From the NCBI GenBank assembly GCA_965649825.1, contig OZ287713.1:186001-250000 (forward strand): a DNA stretch of 64,000 nt. The letters are read 5' to 3'. Shown piece after piece: positions 21,269 through 32,311 of the stretch. The notes below the pieces were generated by a model that did no database searches, had not been told where the DNA came from, and was given only the letters and a program-made list of their open reading frames with translations. The stretch is from Penicillus capitatus (taxonomy: Eukaryota; Chlorophyta). Made by a program: the position numbers and the translations under genes. Numbering within the stretch: position 1 is the first letter of the stretch; every line of letters starts with the position of its first letter.

Positions 21269-23621
21269 ATGAAGCGATTCGAGCGGACTTACGTCCGAAA
21301 CGCAGCGGGTTACTCGTCTGAAGGCGTTCTGCAAGCAACGGAAGAAGGGCTCACGTGGAAGGGCAATGACGAAAGCGTCGCGATCAGCCGCGCAGATGTG
21401 CAGAGCCTGACGTGGACGCCGCTGCACGTCAACTTCCAACTCTCCGTCGGCAAAGTCGACGGAAGCGTTGTCAATTTCACAGGTCGAGAGCACACGCGAC
21501 TCCGCTCGCAGGGAGACAGCTTTGTTATAGGACTGCGCCACGAAGCCTATGAGAAGCTGAAGGGGCTGGAGATGGGGGAGATCAAGCAGGAGGAGTTCTC
21601 AACGAAGGGACAGAACTGGGGAAAACTCAGCGTGACTGGCAAGACGGTGGTGTTCTCGGGGGAAGGCGAGAAGCCGATTTTCAAGGTCCCTTTGCCAGAT
21701 GTGTCGACGCTGCAATACGGCAAGGATGACGTCACGTTCGAGTTTGGAGGCGGCAACGCCCGCGACGATCAGGATGTCTTGGTCGGCATGTCTTTTCACA
21801 TTCCGAACGAGAACGAGGACTTCCCGCGCGCCGTCACAAATGCCACTGTAGAGGAGGAGATTCCGGAGCTTCGCGAACCTGCTGCCGCGTCCAACAAAGA
21901 AGAACTCCCGGCCAAACGATTCTTCAAGATGATCTCGCCCCACATCGACGCCGCCGGAAAGTCCGAGCGCCCCGTGAGACATTGCTGCTCGCTCGTTCGG
22001 TCGCGACGAAGTGCGATGACTGGGATGGATGCCTGTAGATCGGCACGTTTGATGAAGTGACAGCTCTGGTGCCGAGAGGACGCTTCGAAGTGCAGCTCCA
22101 TCACTCTTACCTGAAGATGCTTGGCCAGGCCCAAGACTTCAAGATTAAATACAAGTTTGCCACCTTCTGACAGTGGACGCACGCGATCGGCGTCGTGGTT
22201 GTGTGAATGTAGTTCGATCTTGCACCTCTTTGTCTTGCCGAAGCCGAATCCATCGATGACGGTGGTGGCCATGAGACTCGATCCGCCTATCCGCAAGGGA
22301 CAGACATTCTACGATCACGTTCTCTTCCAGTTCGAGACGGACGCTCACATGTCGCTGGAACTCAACCTCACTCAAGACGAAATGGACGCCAAGAACCGCG
22401 AGTACGGTGGCAGTCTGTGCAAAGAGATGGCGGTACGTCGACGACAGACCTCTGCATCGTTCAGACCGTCTGCGTTCTCTAGAGCATGGTCTTCGACGTC
22501 TTTGCTGCCTGTATTCGCGGACTATCCGGTGCAGGACTCATTCGGCCGAAGTACTTTGCCAACTCCGCCGGAGATGGCGCCTGCGTGCGCTGCTCCTACA
22601 AGAACGACGAGGGCTTTCTGTTTCCCCTCGAACGCACCTTCTTCTATATCCACAAGCCACCGCTGTGCATCACACACGACGACATCGACTCTGTCGAGTT
22701 TCAGCGACAAGGTGTGATGAAATGGCGGCTGGATTGTGGGATGAGAGGGACGGTGTAGGTACCAATGTGGTCACGGCATCGGTGAAAACGTTCGATCTGT
22801 GCATCCGAACGCATCAGGGACTAGAGCATCAGTTTCGAGGAATTCAGCGCAACGAGTGGCAGGGCCTTTTCAAATTCATCTCGTCCAAGAATCTGACCGT
22901 CGAGAACGTCGAATCGGTTCGCCAGGGACCGGCCCAGCACGTATCGTCCCTGCCGCTGGATGACATGGACCTGGACATGCCACGCCGTTCGAGGGACGAC
23001 TCCGACGAGTCCGATCCGGATTTCGACATGAAGAATCAGGAAGACGCAGAGGGGCAAGACTCTTCGGAGACAGACGGCAGCTCTTCGGGAGTAGAGATCG
23101 TCGACGAAGCCGAGCTATCTGACCCAGAGCCAATGGAAGGGGGAGGACGTGTCGATGACGCTGTTGCAGAAGATCTGCTTCCATCACAGTCACCGAAGAA
23201 ACGCACAAAAGCGCGGATCGAAACAGATACTGGAGACAAGAAGAAACGCAAGAAGAAGGACAAGAATGCTCCAAAGAAAAACCTCTCTGCCTTCATGTAC
23301 TTCAACCAAGCCATTCGCGAGTCTATCAGACAAGAGCATCCAGGCGAGGATAACGTGCTGCCGGGACGATTGCAGGATTGTTGGACGTTTAGGTATGGGA
23401 TTCGGTGAGATCGGAAAGATCATTGGGGAGAAGTGGAAGGCCCTGGGGGAGGAAGAGAAGAAGGAGTATCAGGAGATGGCACAGAAAGACAAGGTCAGCA
23501 TCGCAGCTTCTCAACAACTTCCGTCGATGGATCATTTGTGCAGATTCGTTATCAAGAAGAAAAGGCGAAATATTTGGCATCTACGGCGGCGGCGGCATCT
23601 CAACCGTCGCCCAACGAATGA
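21269..23621 (+). CDS. SSRP1: FACT complex subunit SSRP1 with C-terminal HMG box
   Basis: Seven exons (21269-21973, 22039-22154, 22213-22432, 22483-22711, 22759-23343, 23393-23493, 23544-23621) give 677 aa. The N-terminal and middle domains are tandem PH-like folds (NWGKLSVTGKTVVFSGEGE, GMSFHIPNENED, TALVPRGRFEVQL, RLDPPIRKGQTFYDH). A long acidic stretch (about 480-570), a Lys-rich patch and an HMG box (KKNLSAFMYFNQAIRES, FGEIGKIIGEKWKALGEEEK) follow. SSRP1 with Spt16 moves nucleosomes in transcription and replication. An HMG box on the same chain is the animal/plant layout, not the yeast Pob3 one. Intron 23344-23392 needs a GC 5' site to keep EHPG/MGFGEI in frame. Confidence 0.95.
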
Positions 23622-23676
23622 CACTGTCGTGTGATAAACGGTTGTGTTAAAAGAGAAAAGATCGGTGCCAGTTTAT

Positions 23677-26208
23677 CTACCATGCAGTTTTGATACCCAA
23701 TCGATAGACTTCCCACAACATCTTGTGATCGGGATGCATCGGATACTCCCGAGGAAAGGTCAGTCCAGCCGCAACACGCAGAGCTGTTTTGTTGTCCGAT
23801 CCCAGAGGAACGGTATGATCTCCGAATTCCAGACCTCCAGGATAGAAGTGAAAGCCACTGTTCGATCCGTGCTCAAATCTGGAAACGTTCATCTCACACG
23901 AGTGCTCCGAAAAAGCGCGGATGGTGGGGAGTCACGTCTTACCGTATCAGCAACCTCGCAGGTGGTTTGAGAAAGGAGTCCTTGAGATCCTTGATTGGCA
24001 CCTCGTACCTGTGAAGGATCCAAGTGATCCAAAGCGTCGACTGCAGGAGCAAGAGGCCTCTACCTGAGATGGGCTTGCATGCCTTGGAAGTGAAAGGGTA
24101 AGGTTTTGGAGAACTTTAGGGTTGGCATAGGAAAGAACTTCAATGTCACTGCATCGGCAACGCGGACACGTGCGACCGGTTCGAGTTTGACGACGGGATC
24201 GAGAGAGACTCTGGCGCCAATGCCTAAATCGAGTGGACACCTTTTAAGATTTCCTCTCTCCCAAATTCGAAGCCGTCTCATCAGTTTCACCTCCGATCCT
24301 TTATCCATTACCATCGATACCAACTATGCCGCCATCGTGGCATCTCACCCCTCTGCTCTGGCTCTGTTTGCGCAGCCACGCGTGCTTCTTGTATGTAACC
24401 GTCGACACCTCGAGCCGGTGCCGCGTCTGGATCCCCATTCGGAGGATTCTGCCGGATCAACAGATTTCGATACTCGGAGATGGGAGGTAGTCTGCGAACT
24501 TATAGTTGGTAACGTGAGAGAGCCGAGAATTCACGTACACGGGTTTCTTCAGATAGAACGTTGCGGTGCCGAATGTGGGATCGAAGAGTCTTCGATACTG
24601 CTCAGAGAGATGCCATCAAAGCACTCACTCACTCCTCATCGAATCGAACATACCCAACGGCGGCGCGTTTTGCGCTGTTCGCTCTCCACGTCGCTCATGG
24701 TATGGAGGAGAAGGCCACTGCTCGACATATGCAAGGAGCGCGGTTTTTACTAGAACTCAGGCAAAGCGATTCCGTAGAAACGTCGCATCAACGTCCTGCA
24801 TGCGGTGTCGAAATATCCTTGCACCGCGAGACCGACCCATCATATCCTTGCACCGCGAGACCGACCCATCATATCCTTGCACCGCGAGACCGACCCATCA
24901 TATCCTTGCACCGCGAGACCGACCCATCATATCCTTGCACCGCGAGACCGACCCATCATATCCTTGCACCGCGAGACCGACCCATCATATCCTTGCACCG
25001 CGAGACCGACCCATCATATCCTTGCACCGCGAGACCGACCCATCATATCCTTGCACGAATGGAGACGCCGTTCGACATAGATGCAGAATCGGAATGGCAC
25101 AACGGATGTCCTGTCTTGAATCTGTGGCGACAGGGAAGTCCAGCATGGTCAGTCGGTGTGATGACGTCTCTTCCGCGAGAACAGTCGTGACACCTTGGGG
25201 ATTCGCAGAGGGGATATACAAGACACGAGCATCACAGTGGTGGACGCGTCCTGCAACGAAATCGCGTCTTTTGCGAGGAGGTGGATCATCATTGGGCCTT
25301 CTCCTTAGGGTCTTTGCAAATAGACGTTCGACTGTCCGCAAATGGACAGGAATGGTTCGGAGTTGAGTAGGCTGGTCACGGCAGTAGCTCGTCTGCAGCG
25401 TTCTTCTCGGACGCGTTTTGCAGAACAGAGGAGATTCCAAAGCTCGTAGGATCTGGAGCGTTTAGTCTACTTGGGACTCTACCGGAACAGCATTTCGGAA
25501 ATGCCGGACGGTCTCCGTTTTCAGGTAGATCTGGATCCGTTGTGCGAAAGAAGATCGGAGAGAACAAACAGAATCTGATGGGTCTTTACATTTCGCGTAA
25601 TCGCCTTTGCGATTCGGTCAATACACTGGCATCGCTGGAGCATGCTTCGAAGCTGTAGATTGCGAAACTCGTGGTGAATCGACGTTATCTGAGTCACGAC
25701 GGCTTTCAAAGGGAACTCCGTTCTAGTTGAAGTCGACGTATCCAGGTCTGGTTGCGAGAAGTCTTCCTAGACTGGCAGAACTCGACGACATAATAATCCT
25801 TGCCCTTGCAGCGATCTATACGCCATTCGGCTGGAGGACATCCTTCGCCATACGGACAAGGAGAGTGAGGTCGAAGAAATGGCGGTGGATAATAAGACGT
25901 GGTCATCCAGCCACGATCGATCGTTCGAGGGCTGACATGACGTCTAAGGGGGCGGTGCTGCTGGCCGATTTTCGTCCTAATGAAGACGATTTTTAAGATC
26001 ACATTGACCAAAATCCCATGACAGCGATCGCCAACTGCATCCGGAGATCTCTGAACACGATGTCTGAAGACTCTCGTCGTGCCAGAGACCGACTCTTCGA
26101 ACTCTTCGCCCTTAGGCCACCACGGCTGCCGTTGTATTTGCGAACAAAAGAATCCATCACGTATTGGGCGGCTGGCCAAAAAATGTCGACTATACTGAGG
26201 CGGAGCAC
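23677..26208 (-). CDS. Uncharacterised multi-exon gene or gene pair, partly resolved
   Basis: The 3' exons are clear: about 24064-24310 (VKLMRRLRIWERG, PLDLGIGARVSLDPVVKLEP, KFFPMPTLKFSKTLPF), a 70-nt exon around 23947-24010 (YEVPIKDLKDSFLKPPARLL), and 23677-23880 (FEHGSNSGFHFYPGGLEFG, TALRVAAGLTFPREYPM). Alternating hydrophobic patterning suggests beta structure, perhaps a membrane barrel or lipid-binding fold. Upstream minus-strand frames continue to about 26208 (start MLRLSIVDIFWPAAQY), but joins there are unsolved and may belong to a second gene. A 29-bp minisatellite lies in one intron. No family recognised. Confidence 0.45.
24817..25056. repeat. 29-bp minisatellite, eight perfect copies plus a partial ninth
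   Basis: The 29-bp unit starts CCTTGCACCGCGAGACCGAC on the plus strand and begins at 24817, 24846 and every 29 bp to 25049, where it breaks off at CCTTGCAC. Copies look identical. On the minus strand each unit contains GCG-GTGCAAGG, which resembles a 5' splice site, and the array lies inside a likely intron of the minus-strand gene. Because 29 is not a multiple of three, all frames stay open through it and give misleading repeated peptides. Confidence 0.95.
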
Positions 26209-26220
26209 GTGATACAGTAA

Positions 26221-26786
26221 AGCGACGGTCCCTTTTCCAAAAGAGGTGCTAAGTACCGATCTGCAAGTACCACAAGAAAACGGAGAAGAACGAGGCCAGC
26301 TGTCTTCTATCTCATCCGTGCGGACGGCCCGCTCAACATCTGGGATCTCTGCTACAAGTCCACAGCCCCCGACTCTCAGTGTCCGACGACTTGATCATGC
26401 ATCTTCGCTGGGATGATTCTGTCATGCAGGTTCACGTCAAACGTATGGGTCTGTCATCCTTTGCGATGTATGAGAGTGGAGCACTCTGCGCCGCGGGATC
26501 AGCAGAATGCGACGATTCTGGAACTCCGTTCGCACTTCGTCGCAGCCTCTTCTACCGAAAAGCAGGTAGGCGTTCATCGGACGTCTCTCTTCGTTCACGA
26601 GAGATTCTTTTGCGTTTCGAGCAGTCATTGGCGGCGCTGTTTAAACGGGAGACGCTTCGCGAGAAGAATCTCGACAAGGCGAACCGCGTAATGAAGATCC
26701 GCGCGCGGAAGGAGGCAAAGAAAAAAGACGAGTCGACCGAAGCGGTTGACCCGACGGAACTCGAGCGACTGGAAGAACAGTTCTAG
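26221..26786 (+). CDS. C-terminal part of a DNAI2-like outer-arm dynein intermediate chain; 5' part not found
   Basis: Three exons are consistent: about 26221-26378, 26430-26565, 26625-26786. They read TRPAVFYLIRADGPLNIWD (a WD-repeat blade), then DQQNATILELRSHFVAASS, then SLAALFKRETLREKNLDKA and RVMKIRARKEAKKK. This order matches the C-terminal end of DNAI2/IC69, which anchors outer dynein arms to the axoneme. No start codon is visible, and an in-frame TAA sits at 26218. Upstream plus-strand sequence shows no clear remaining WD repeats. It may be a real gene with unseen upstream exons, or a fragment. The C-terminus is shorter than in animals. Confidence 0.6.
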
Positions 26787-26949
26787 GAATTCGAAAGTAA
26801 CCCTTAGCGCCGTCTGCCGAACAGTTGCCGTGGGCGGCAGGTGAAAACGACGAGACCTTCGCAAGCGGACACGTCTAATCAGATTACGTAACCATAGTTC
26901 TGCTTGAGTATATATACACGCAAGCGTGATCGTATCACGACGAACGAGG

Positions 26950-28587
26950 ATGGACTACAGGAAAACAGGGTCGATTCGCCAGTGTTGTAGCGAGATATGG
27001 AAGAAGCGCGTTTCGGTGCTTCTCCTGTCTCGTTTCATTCTGTTTGCCGGTCTCTTTTGTCTGGTTCCCTATATGCAAACCGAACTGACGGACTATTTTC
27101 TGCGCAAGCACACGGACAAGGATATGAAATGCACGGGAGACCATCATCACGGCCCGCCGCCTGGAGTCGCTGAAAAACACGGCGGCGGACCGCCACACGA
27201 GGGCGACTTCGAGATGGACCCCCGCGTTGCGTCGCCAGGCATGCATGGCGGGCCACCGCATGGAGATCATCATCATGGGCCACCGCACGGAGAAGGTCAC
27301 CATCATCATGGGCCACCGAAAGAGTGCATCAAGGCGCATACGGACGTGCTGCTGTGGACCACAGGTCGCACCATAATCACAGCTTTTACCATTTCTCTCT
27401 TCTTCAATGCGGCTGTCGGCACCTGGAGTGACATGTATGGTCGTAAGCCATTCCTCATATACGTCACGTTTATGCACATTGTTCAGTACTTTGTTGTTCT
27501 GCTTTATATTAAAGTCGGTTTGCCACTCTACTGGTACTTTATCATTCCTCCCCTTGCAGTGCCGTTCAATTCTCAATCAATTTCTCTGGCTTTTATTGCA
27601 GACACGATATCTGAATCGAACTGCCTCATGGCTTTCGGAATGTTACTGCTTGTTTTCAGTCTGTCCATTATTGGGGGAACATTTTTAACATTGACGGGCG
27701 TTGTGGCAAGCCTAGAAATGGCCTGTTATGTGGGGATCGGTCTCACCGTCTTGGCCACCCTCGTTCTCATCTTCTTCCTGCCCGAGTCACTTACAGAAGA
27801 GGTCCAGCTCAAAGCTCGGGACAAAGAAGTGGAGAAACGGGCGAATGGCGTTGAAAGACACTCTTTGCATTTTTACTGGTCCTCTTTCATCGAGGCCATG
27901 AAGATTCTGTGGCGTACACCATTTTTCCGAAGACTAACGATCATAAACTTTATTGTGATGATGGTATCGGAGGAGTACATCGAATTCAAGACGCAGTACC
28001 TTCAGGAGGTGGTGCACTTTGGGACATCAGAACAGGCAGCCATGATGATGGTGATGGGGATGTCTGGAATGCTCATCCTGACTGTGGGTCTATGGCTTGT
28101 CACTGCCGTTCTCAATCTCTCCGACAAGCAGATCCTGTTTATCGGAACGTTTATGCTTTCACTCAGCTTCATGTTCTTGGCGGCATGCCAAAATGCATGG
28201 ATGGCTTATGTTTCGACAGGCCTGGTGTCTTTCTGGATGTTCTTATCGATTGCTATCAGCTCGATGAAGGCGGCCAATGTCCGGGATGAAGAACAGGGTG
28301 CAGTACAGGGTGCACTGTCGGCCATAAGTCAAGTCGGTTTTGGACTGGGTCCAGTGCTTTTCTTAATCATTTATGTCGCTTTTCGCCACGGTGCCGTGTA
28401 CATACCGGGGGCTCCTTTCTACTTTGCATTCTTCTTGATGCTTGTTACCGTCGTCATCACGACGACATTGAAGCCTCCCGGGCGCGACATGAGGAAAACC
28501 GAATCACAACTGGCTTTGGAACGGATGGAAGGGAACGACAGCGAGAACGAATCCTTGTTAGGCGAGAAAGAAGTCAGCTCTTTTTGA
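26950..28587 (+). CDS. MFS transporter (MFSD14/HIAT1-like) with a His/Gly/Pro-rich extracytosolic loop
   Basis: An intronless 545-aa ORF with about 12 membrane spans. The MFS signature after span 2 is GTWSDMYGRKPFLIY. Spans run through FIIPPLAVPFNSQSI, GMLLLVFSLSIIGGTF and the C-terminal half with GALSAISQVGFGLGPV. The fold resembles TetA-like MFSD14 carriers, whose substrates are poorly known. Between spans 1 and 2 (about residues 64-130) lies a long insert with repeated HHHGPP and GGPPHG units, an obvious candidate metal-binding loop. The C-terminus is acidic and ends NESLLGEKEVSSF, with a possible di-leucine sorting signal. Confidence 0.88.
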   Translation: MDYRKTGSIRQCCSEIWKKRVSVLLLSRFILFAGLFCLVPYMQTELTDYFLRKHTDKDMKCTGDHHHGPPPGVAEKHGGGPPHEGDFEMDPRVASPGMHGGPPHGDHHHGPPHGEGHHHHGPPKECIKAHTDVLLWTTGRTIITAFTISLFFNAAVGTWSDMYGRKPFLIYVTFMHIVQYFVVLLYIKVGLPLYWYFIIPPLAVPFNSQSISLAFIADTISESNCLMAFGMLLLVFSLSIIGGTFLTLTGVVASLEMACYVGIGLTVLATLVLIFFLPESLTEEVQLKARDKEVEKRANGVERHSLHFYWSSFIEAMKILWRTPFFRRLTIINFIVMMVSEEYIEFKTQYLQEVVHFGTSEQAAMMMVMGMSGMLILTVGLWLVTAVLNLSDKQILFIGTFMLSLSFMFLAACQNAWMAYVSTGLVSFWMFLSIAISSMKAANVRDEEQGAVQGALSAISQVGFGLGPVLFLIIYVAFRHGAVYIPGAPFYFAFFLMLVTVVITTTLKPPGRDMRKTESQLALERMEGNDSENESLLGEKEVSSF

Positions 28588-28689
28588 TATTCTTTGATGC
28601 AATTGGTTGATACATTAAACAGAGAAGAAAGGATTTAAACGTTCATTGCTTAGTGTCTGTCGCATTGGTAACAACATAGTTTGTGTGCA

Positions 28690-29615
28690 ATGAACGCCAA
28701 TCCCTGCACGAGTTTAAAAGAATGGATTTGGCAAAATCCGCGCGACAATATTATGCTGCTGCTGATAGTCAGCGGAGGCGTCGTCGTTTTCGTTCTCTTT
28801 GTCTTGGGAGTTTCGTACGCGGCTCCGACGCTGCTGGGTACCCTCCTTCTCCTTTTGGGGGGTCAGCAGGTTGAACCGCATACGGTATGAACGGAGAGAA
28901 GGCTGTCGTTTTGCAGGTGTGGGCCTTAAGGAATTTGTCCTCCGAAATCGATCGATTCTCCAGAGAGAACGTGCGTTTGGAAGAGACAGAGGAGAGACTG
29001 ACGGAAGAGATTGATAAACTGCAGACATCCAAACGAAAACTCTCACAACAGTCTCAGCAACTGGAGAGCACGGTCACCGAGCTGACCCACGTTTCGGAAG
29101 GGCTCCAGGTTTCTAATCACACGATCCTACACAAAGGGCATTGCCATGACGAAAGATGCTGTCTAGAACGAGCTGGATGGTTTTGAGAAGCTCAAAGGAA
29201 ACTTGGAGAAGTTTGCGAACGAGACCGGAGCAGATATCAAGGCAATTTTGGGAAAAGCAGAGGAGCTGCATGGAAAGATGCAGAGGATGACGACCGATAA
29301 CGAACGGTCACTGCTCGGAAAGGTAACGTGTGTCAGCATCCGAAACGCGAGACGCATTCCGGTATGTATGGTGTGTGCTGTGTGCAGATAGCTCAGGATC
29401 TGGAATTCATGGACAAGGATGTCGGGATGTCCAAGTATGAGTTCGAGAAATTTATGGACCGTTTGCCACAGCACTGTCGGGATCGTTTCCAACAACTGGG
29501 CATGACATTCGAATCGGTGGCGGGTTCCGATGGCATCATCGATTTTATGGAGGTCGAGAAAATGCTGGACCTCTTGATTCGGGAGAACAAAGACAAAAAG
29601 GCAGGGGTCAAATAG
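28690..29615 (+). CDS. Membrane-anchored coiled-coil protein, family unassigned
   Basis: Four exons (28690-28884, 28917-29108, 29167-29322, 29388-29615) give 256 aa. Residues ~22-58 are strongly hydrophobic (NIMLLLIVSGGVVVFVLFVL, then TLLGTLLLLLGG), giving one or two spans. A long coiled coil follows (LSSEIDRFSRENVRLEETEE to VTELTHVSEGLQ), then a helical C-terminal domain with LEFMDKDVGMSKYEFEKFMD and a possible EF-hand-like SDGIIDFMEVEKML. All joins are phase 0 and the first intron is only 32 nt. It converges on GAS8, with stops 52 nt apart. No family recognised. Confidence 0.75.
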
Positions 29616-29667
29616 ACAATGGCAGATGACTTTGTTAAACACCAATAGTGAACGTCTCACTCGATCG

Positions 29668-31464
29668 TCATCGTACACACCGTATTGGGCCAGTCGAGGT
29701 GTTGGAAGGGATCTTATGCAGCCCTAGCTCATCTGGATCTTCTCCCACCTCCTGTAGCTTTGCACGGCAGATCTGCACCGCATCGTTATGTGCCTAGAAA
29801 GCACGTTATGAGATGGCGTGTATTGCAGAAGACGTGGGAGAATGTGCTTTCGTCATCTTGGCCAAATCCATCTGCAGTGCATGGATTCTTTTCTCCTTTG
29901 CCTCTAGAATCATTTCGAGCTTGGAATTGATCTAGAACGGCCAGGCAGATTGTAAATCGCCGTCAACTTGAAGCAATGTCATCTGGACTTGGGAGGTGGC
30001 CGGGCCGTCTAGATTTGCGGCGATCGTAATTTCGGCAACCTGAGCCTCCCGCTTCTCGAGCTCTTCCTGGAGTAACCGTACGCTCTTCTCCAGGTGCATG
30101 TGCTTTAGACTGGCGCGTTGCTGCCAGTCCAGCATCTGTGTCTCGTGTTTTTGCTGCATCTCATCTCTTTCTTTGGTGACGCGATCTATCTTCTGCGTCA
30201 TCACCTTCAACCATCCAACATCGATAGTCAACTCCAGCCTCGGGCATCTGTACATACTTCCCGTTCCCACTCCAAGTTCTGGATATCTTTGCGAGCGTTC
30301 GACAGCCGAGCCTTCGTTGCCGATAAGGTACGTTTAGATTCTTCATAGTTTGCCAACTGCTGGCGGAGATTTTCGACCTAGACCACGAACACGGTCGCCT
30401 TTACAAACAACATTGCTGCCGTGGAGATCTACCCACCTCTTTGAGAGCTGCGTTGAGCGGATCTGATAGTCGTCTATTCTCCTGAGCAATCTCGTACATG
30501 AGCTTCTCGTTTTGAATCTCTTTTCTCTTCATCTCCGTCACATCTTCCTTCAGCGTCTTGATCAAATCAAGATTATTATGTGTGATGTCATTGTAATAGT
30601 TCTTGATTTCGTGGAAGGCGTGCTCATGATGATTCATGAGATCATTGATATGCCGATTCTTGCGTTCCTCGATCTCATGGATCTCAGCCTTGCGCCTCAA
30701 CTCACATTCCTCCCTCAATTGCCGCAGCTTTTTTTCCGATAGCTCTTTCAGTTGGCGAAACTGCTGTTCGAAGGACTGTCTCAGTTTCGTGATCTCTTTC
30801 GCCTGTTCGACTTTCAGATTCATAACGCATGCTTGATCGGCCAATTCCTGAAGAGACATATCTGCAAAGACCCCGGCGACAGTGGCAACGACACGTGTTC
30901 TCTGAGTTGCTGTTTGAGGCTATGGGTATCTTCCATCCATGCATCTCTCTCCTGCTGAAAAGCGATCTCACGTTCATGGACTGCCTGTTCCGCATCGGCT
31001 GTGAGAGCAGCTGCACTGCTTTGGTGCTCATACAGTAGATGCTTCACTTTCTGCTTATAAACCTAAATCCACCGCACCCTCTTCGACGCACCGATAAAGA
31101 TCGTCCTCGTCTATGCCTTGATCTCGATTTGCTGACGCTCCTCCATCTCTTCGATTTCTCGATCTTTGTTTCTCAGTTCCGCTCTCTTGTCATCCAGATC
31201 CTTTTTCGTGATCTCCCAAAACGCATTGATCTTGTCCTGCATCCTCCAAAGCGTCTCCATTTCGCAATCGGTTGATATCGATCGACCCGTTCGAGTTGCA
31301 TGTAATTGCGATACTCCTCTTCTTTATTCTTCTCCTTTTCGAGCGTCGAGATCTTCTGATTGAGTTCCTCGATCGATGCCGCTTCCATGTCGACACCCGA
31401 AGGCATTTCTCTCTTTGGCGACTTCGTTCCGCCCTTCTTACCACCTTTCGACTTCGGCGCCATG
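29668..31464 (-). CDS. GAS8: Dynein regulatory complex subunit 4 (GAS8/DRC4)
   Basis: A multi-exon gene starting at 31464 with MAPKSKGGKKGG, followed by EKNKEEEYRNYMQLER, KHLLYEHQSS, ELADQACVMNLKVEQAKEIT, LREECELRRKAEIHEIEERK, HEIKNYYNDITHNNLDLIK, then RLSDPLNAALKE and a C-terminus with AHNDAVQICRAKL. This order follows GAS8/DRC4 along its length; it is almost entirely coiled coil. It builds the nexin-dynein regulatory complex of motile flagella. Two introns, 31063-31116 and 29794-29847, need GC 5' splice sites (AAG/GCATAG and AAA/GCACAT). Several joins were picked to keep GAS8 continuity. Confidence 0.95.
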
Positions 31465-31568
31465 ATCGACGATTCTTTAACGATTGATCGAACGCGAATC
31501 GACCGACATCCATTACCACATCGAGACGTTACGGAACAGACCGACTGTATAAGAAACGGGTTTCCACG
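31465..31568. promoter_or_regulatory. Putative bidirectional promoter between GAS8 and the DUF3181 gene
   Basis: The two proposed start codons are 104 bp apart and face away from each other. No TATA box or known element is recognised; inferred from spacing. Confidence 0.35.
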
Positions 31569-32311
31569 ATGTACTCTTTGCGAATGCACGCAACGACCTT
31601 CTCTGGTCCCACTCAGCGACGCTCTGCACCTCTCTCCATGCAAACACGTCGCACTTCCTCTGCCTCGTTGCGGCCATCGATATGACAATTCCATTCTAGG
31701 CGTCTTCGGTTCAGGCACCACTCGATTGGGCATGCGTGGACAGGAGAATTCGACAATACGTGGCCGTGGACTCGGAGAGGACGGTAACCTCATCGTCGTT
31801 TAAATGCTCGTTGTCTCTGTGAACGAACGAACTGCCTGTAGTCGTGGGGACGTGGTTGGACCTTTCGAGCTTTATGAGTTCCGACGGCAATACCCATCAG
31901 TGTGCTTTTCCCGACCTTGCACACAACATCGGTTCGTCCTTGTGCATCACGTCACGTGTCACGTGTCGACGGAGCAGGGGCAGAAGTGTATGTGGATATC
32001 AATGGTTGGCATTTGTACCTGAAAGATATCTCGGCGACACCTAATTTGAAACTTCATGAACTGTTGGCAGATCAACTTGCGCCAGATCTTCTGTCCAAAG
32101 GATTCGATGAACGCAGAATTGAAGCTTTCCTGAAACAAGTGTCCATCTGTGCGCTGCCGAGGGTGGGTTGTGAGATGTGCGTATGATGTGACAGGTTCCT
32201 TTGAGAATTGGCGGCGGAAAGTTGAGGATCTCCCTGCACGACGCGATACCTTCCTTTTCGATGGGCGATTTGATGCAGCTCTTTCAGCGCTTTGCTGATG
32301 AGAGAAATTAG
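31569..32311 (+). CDS. DUF3181-family protein, probably plastid-targeted
   Basis: Five exons (31569-31647, 31700-31783, 31842-31931, 31978-32138, 32195-32311) give 176 aa. The C-terminal ~95 residues match the cyanobacterial/plastid DUF3181 family as I recall it: AHNIGAEVYVDINGWHLYLK, LHELLADQLAPDLL, then VPLRIGGGKLRISLHDAIPS. The first ~75 residues are Ser/Thr/Arg-rich (MHATTFSGPTQRRSAPLS) and would be a transit region, though no clear signal peptide is seen. The molecular role is unknown. Intron 32139-32194 ends TGATGTGACAG directly at the splice site. Confidence 0.78.

Noticed and set aside
24560-25370. Repeated peptides in all three plus-strand frames (e.g. ETDPSYPCTARPT)
   Set aside because: They are translations of the 29-bp minisatellite, whose period is not a multiple of three; no coding support.
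26379-26786. Uninterrupted ORF whose start lies in the DNAI2-like region (reads FAMYESGALCAAGS)
   Set aside because: It begins exactly at the proposed 51-nt intron and loses the DNAI2 C-terminal similarity until the last exon; the spliced frame matches better.
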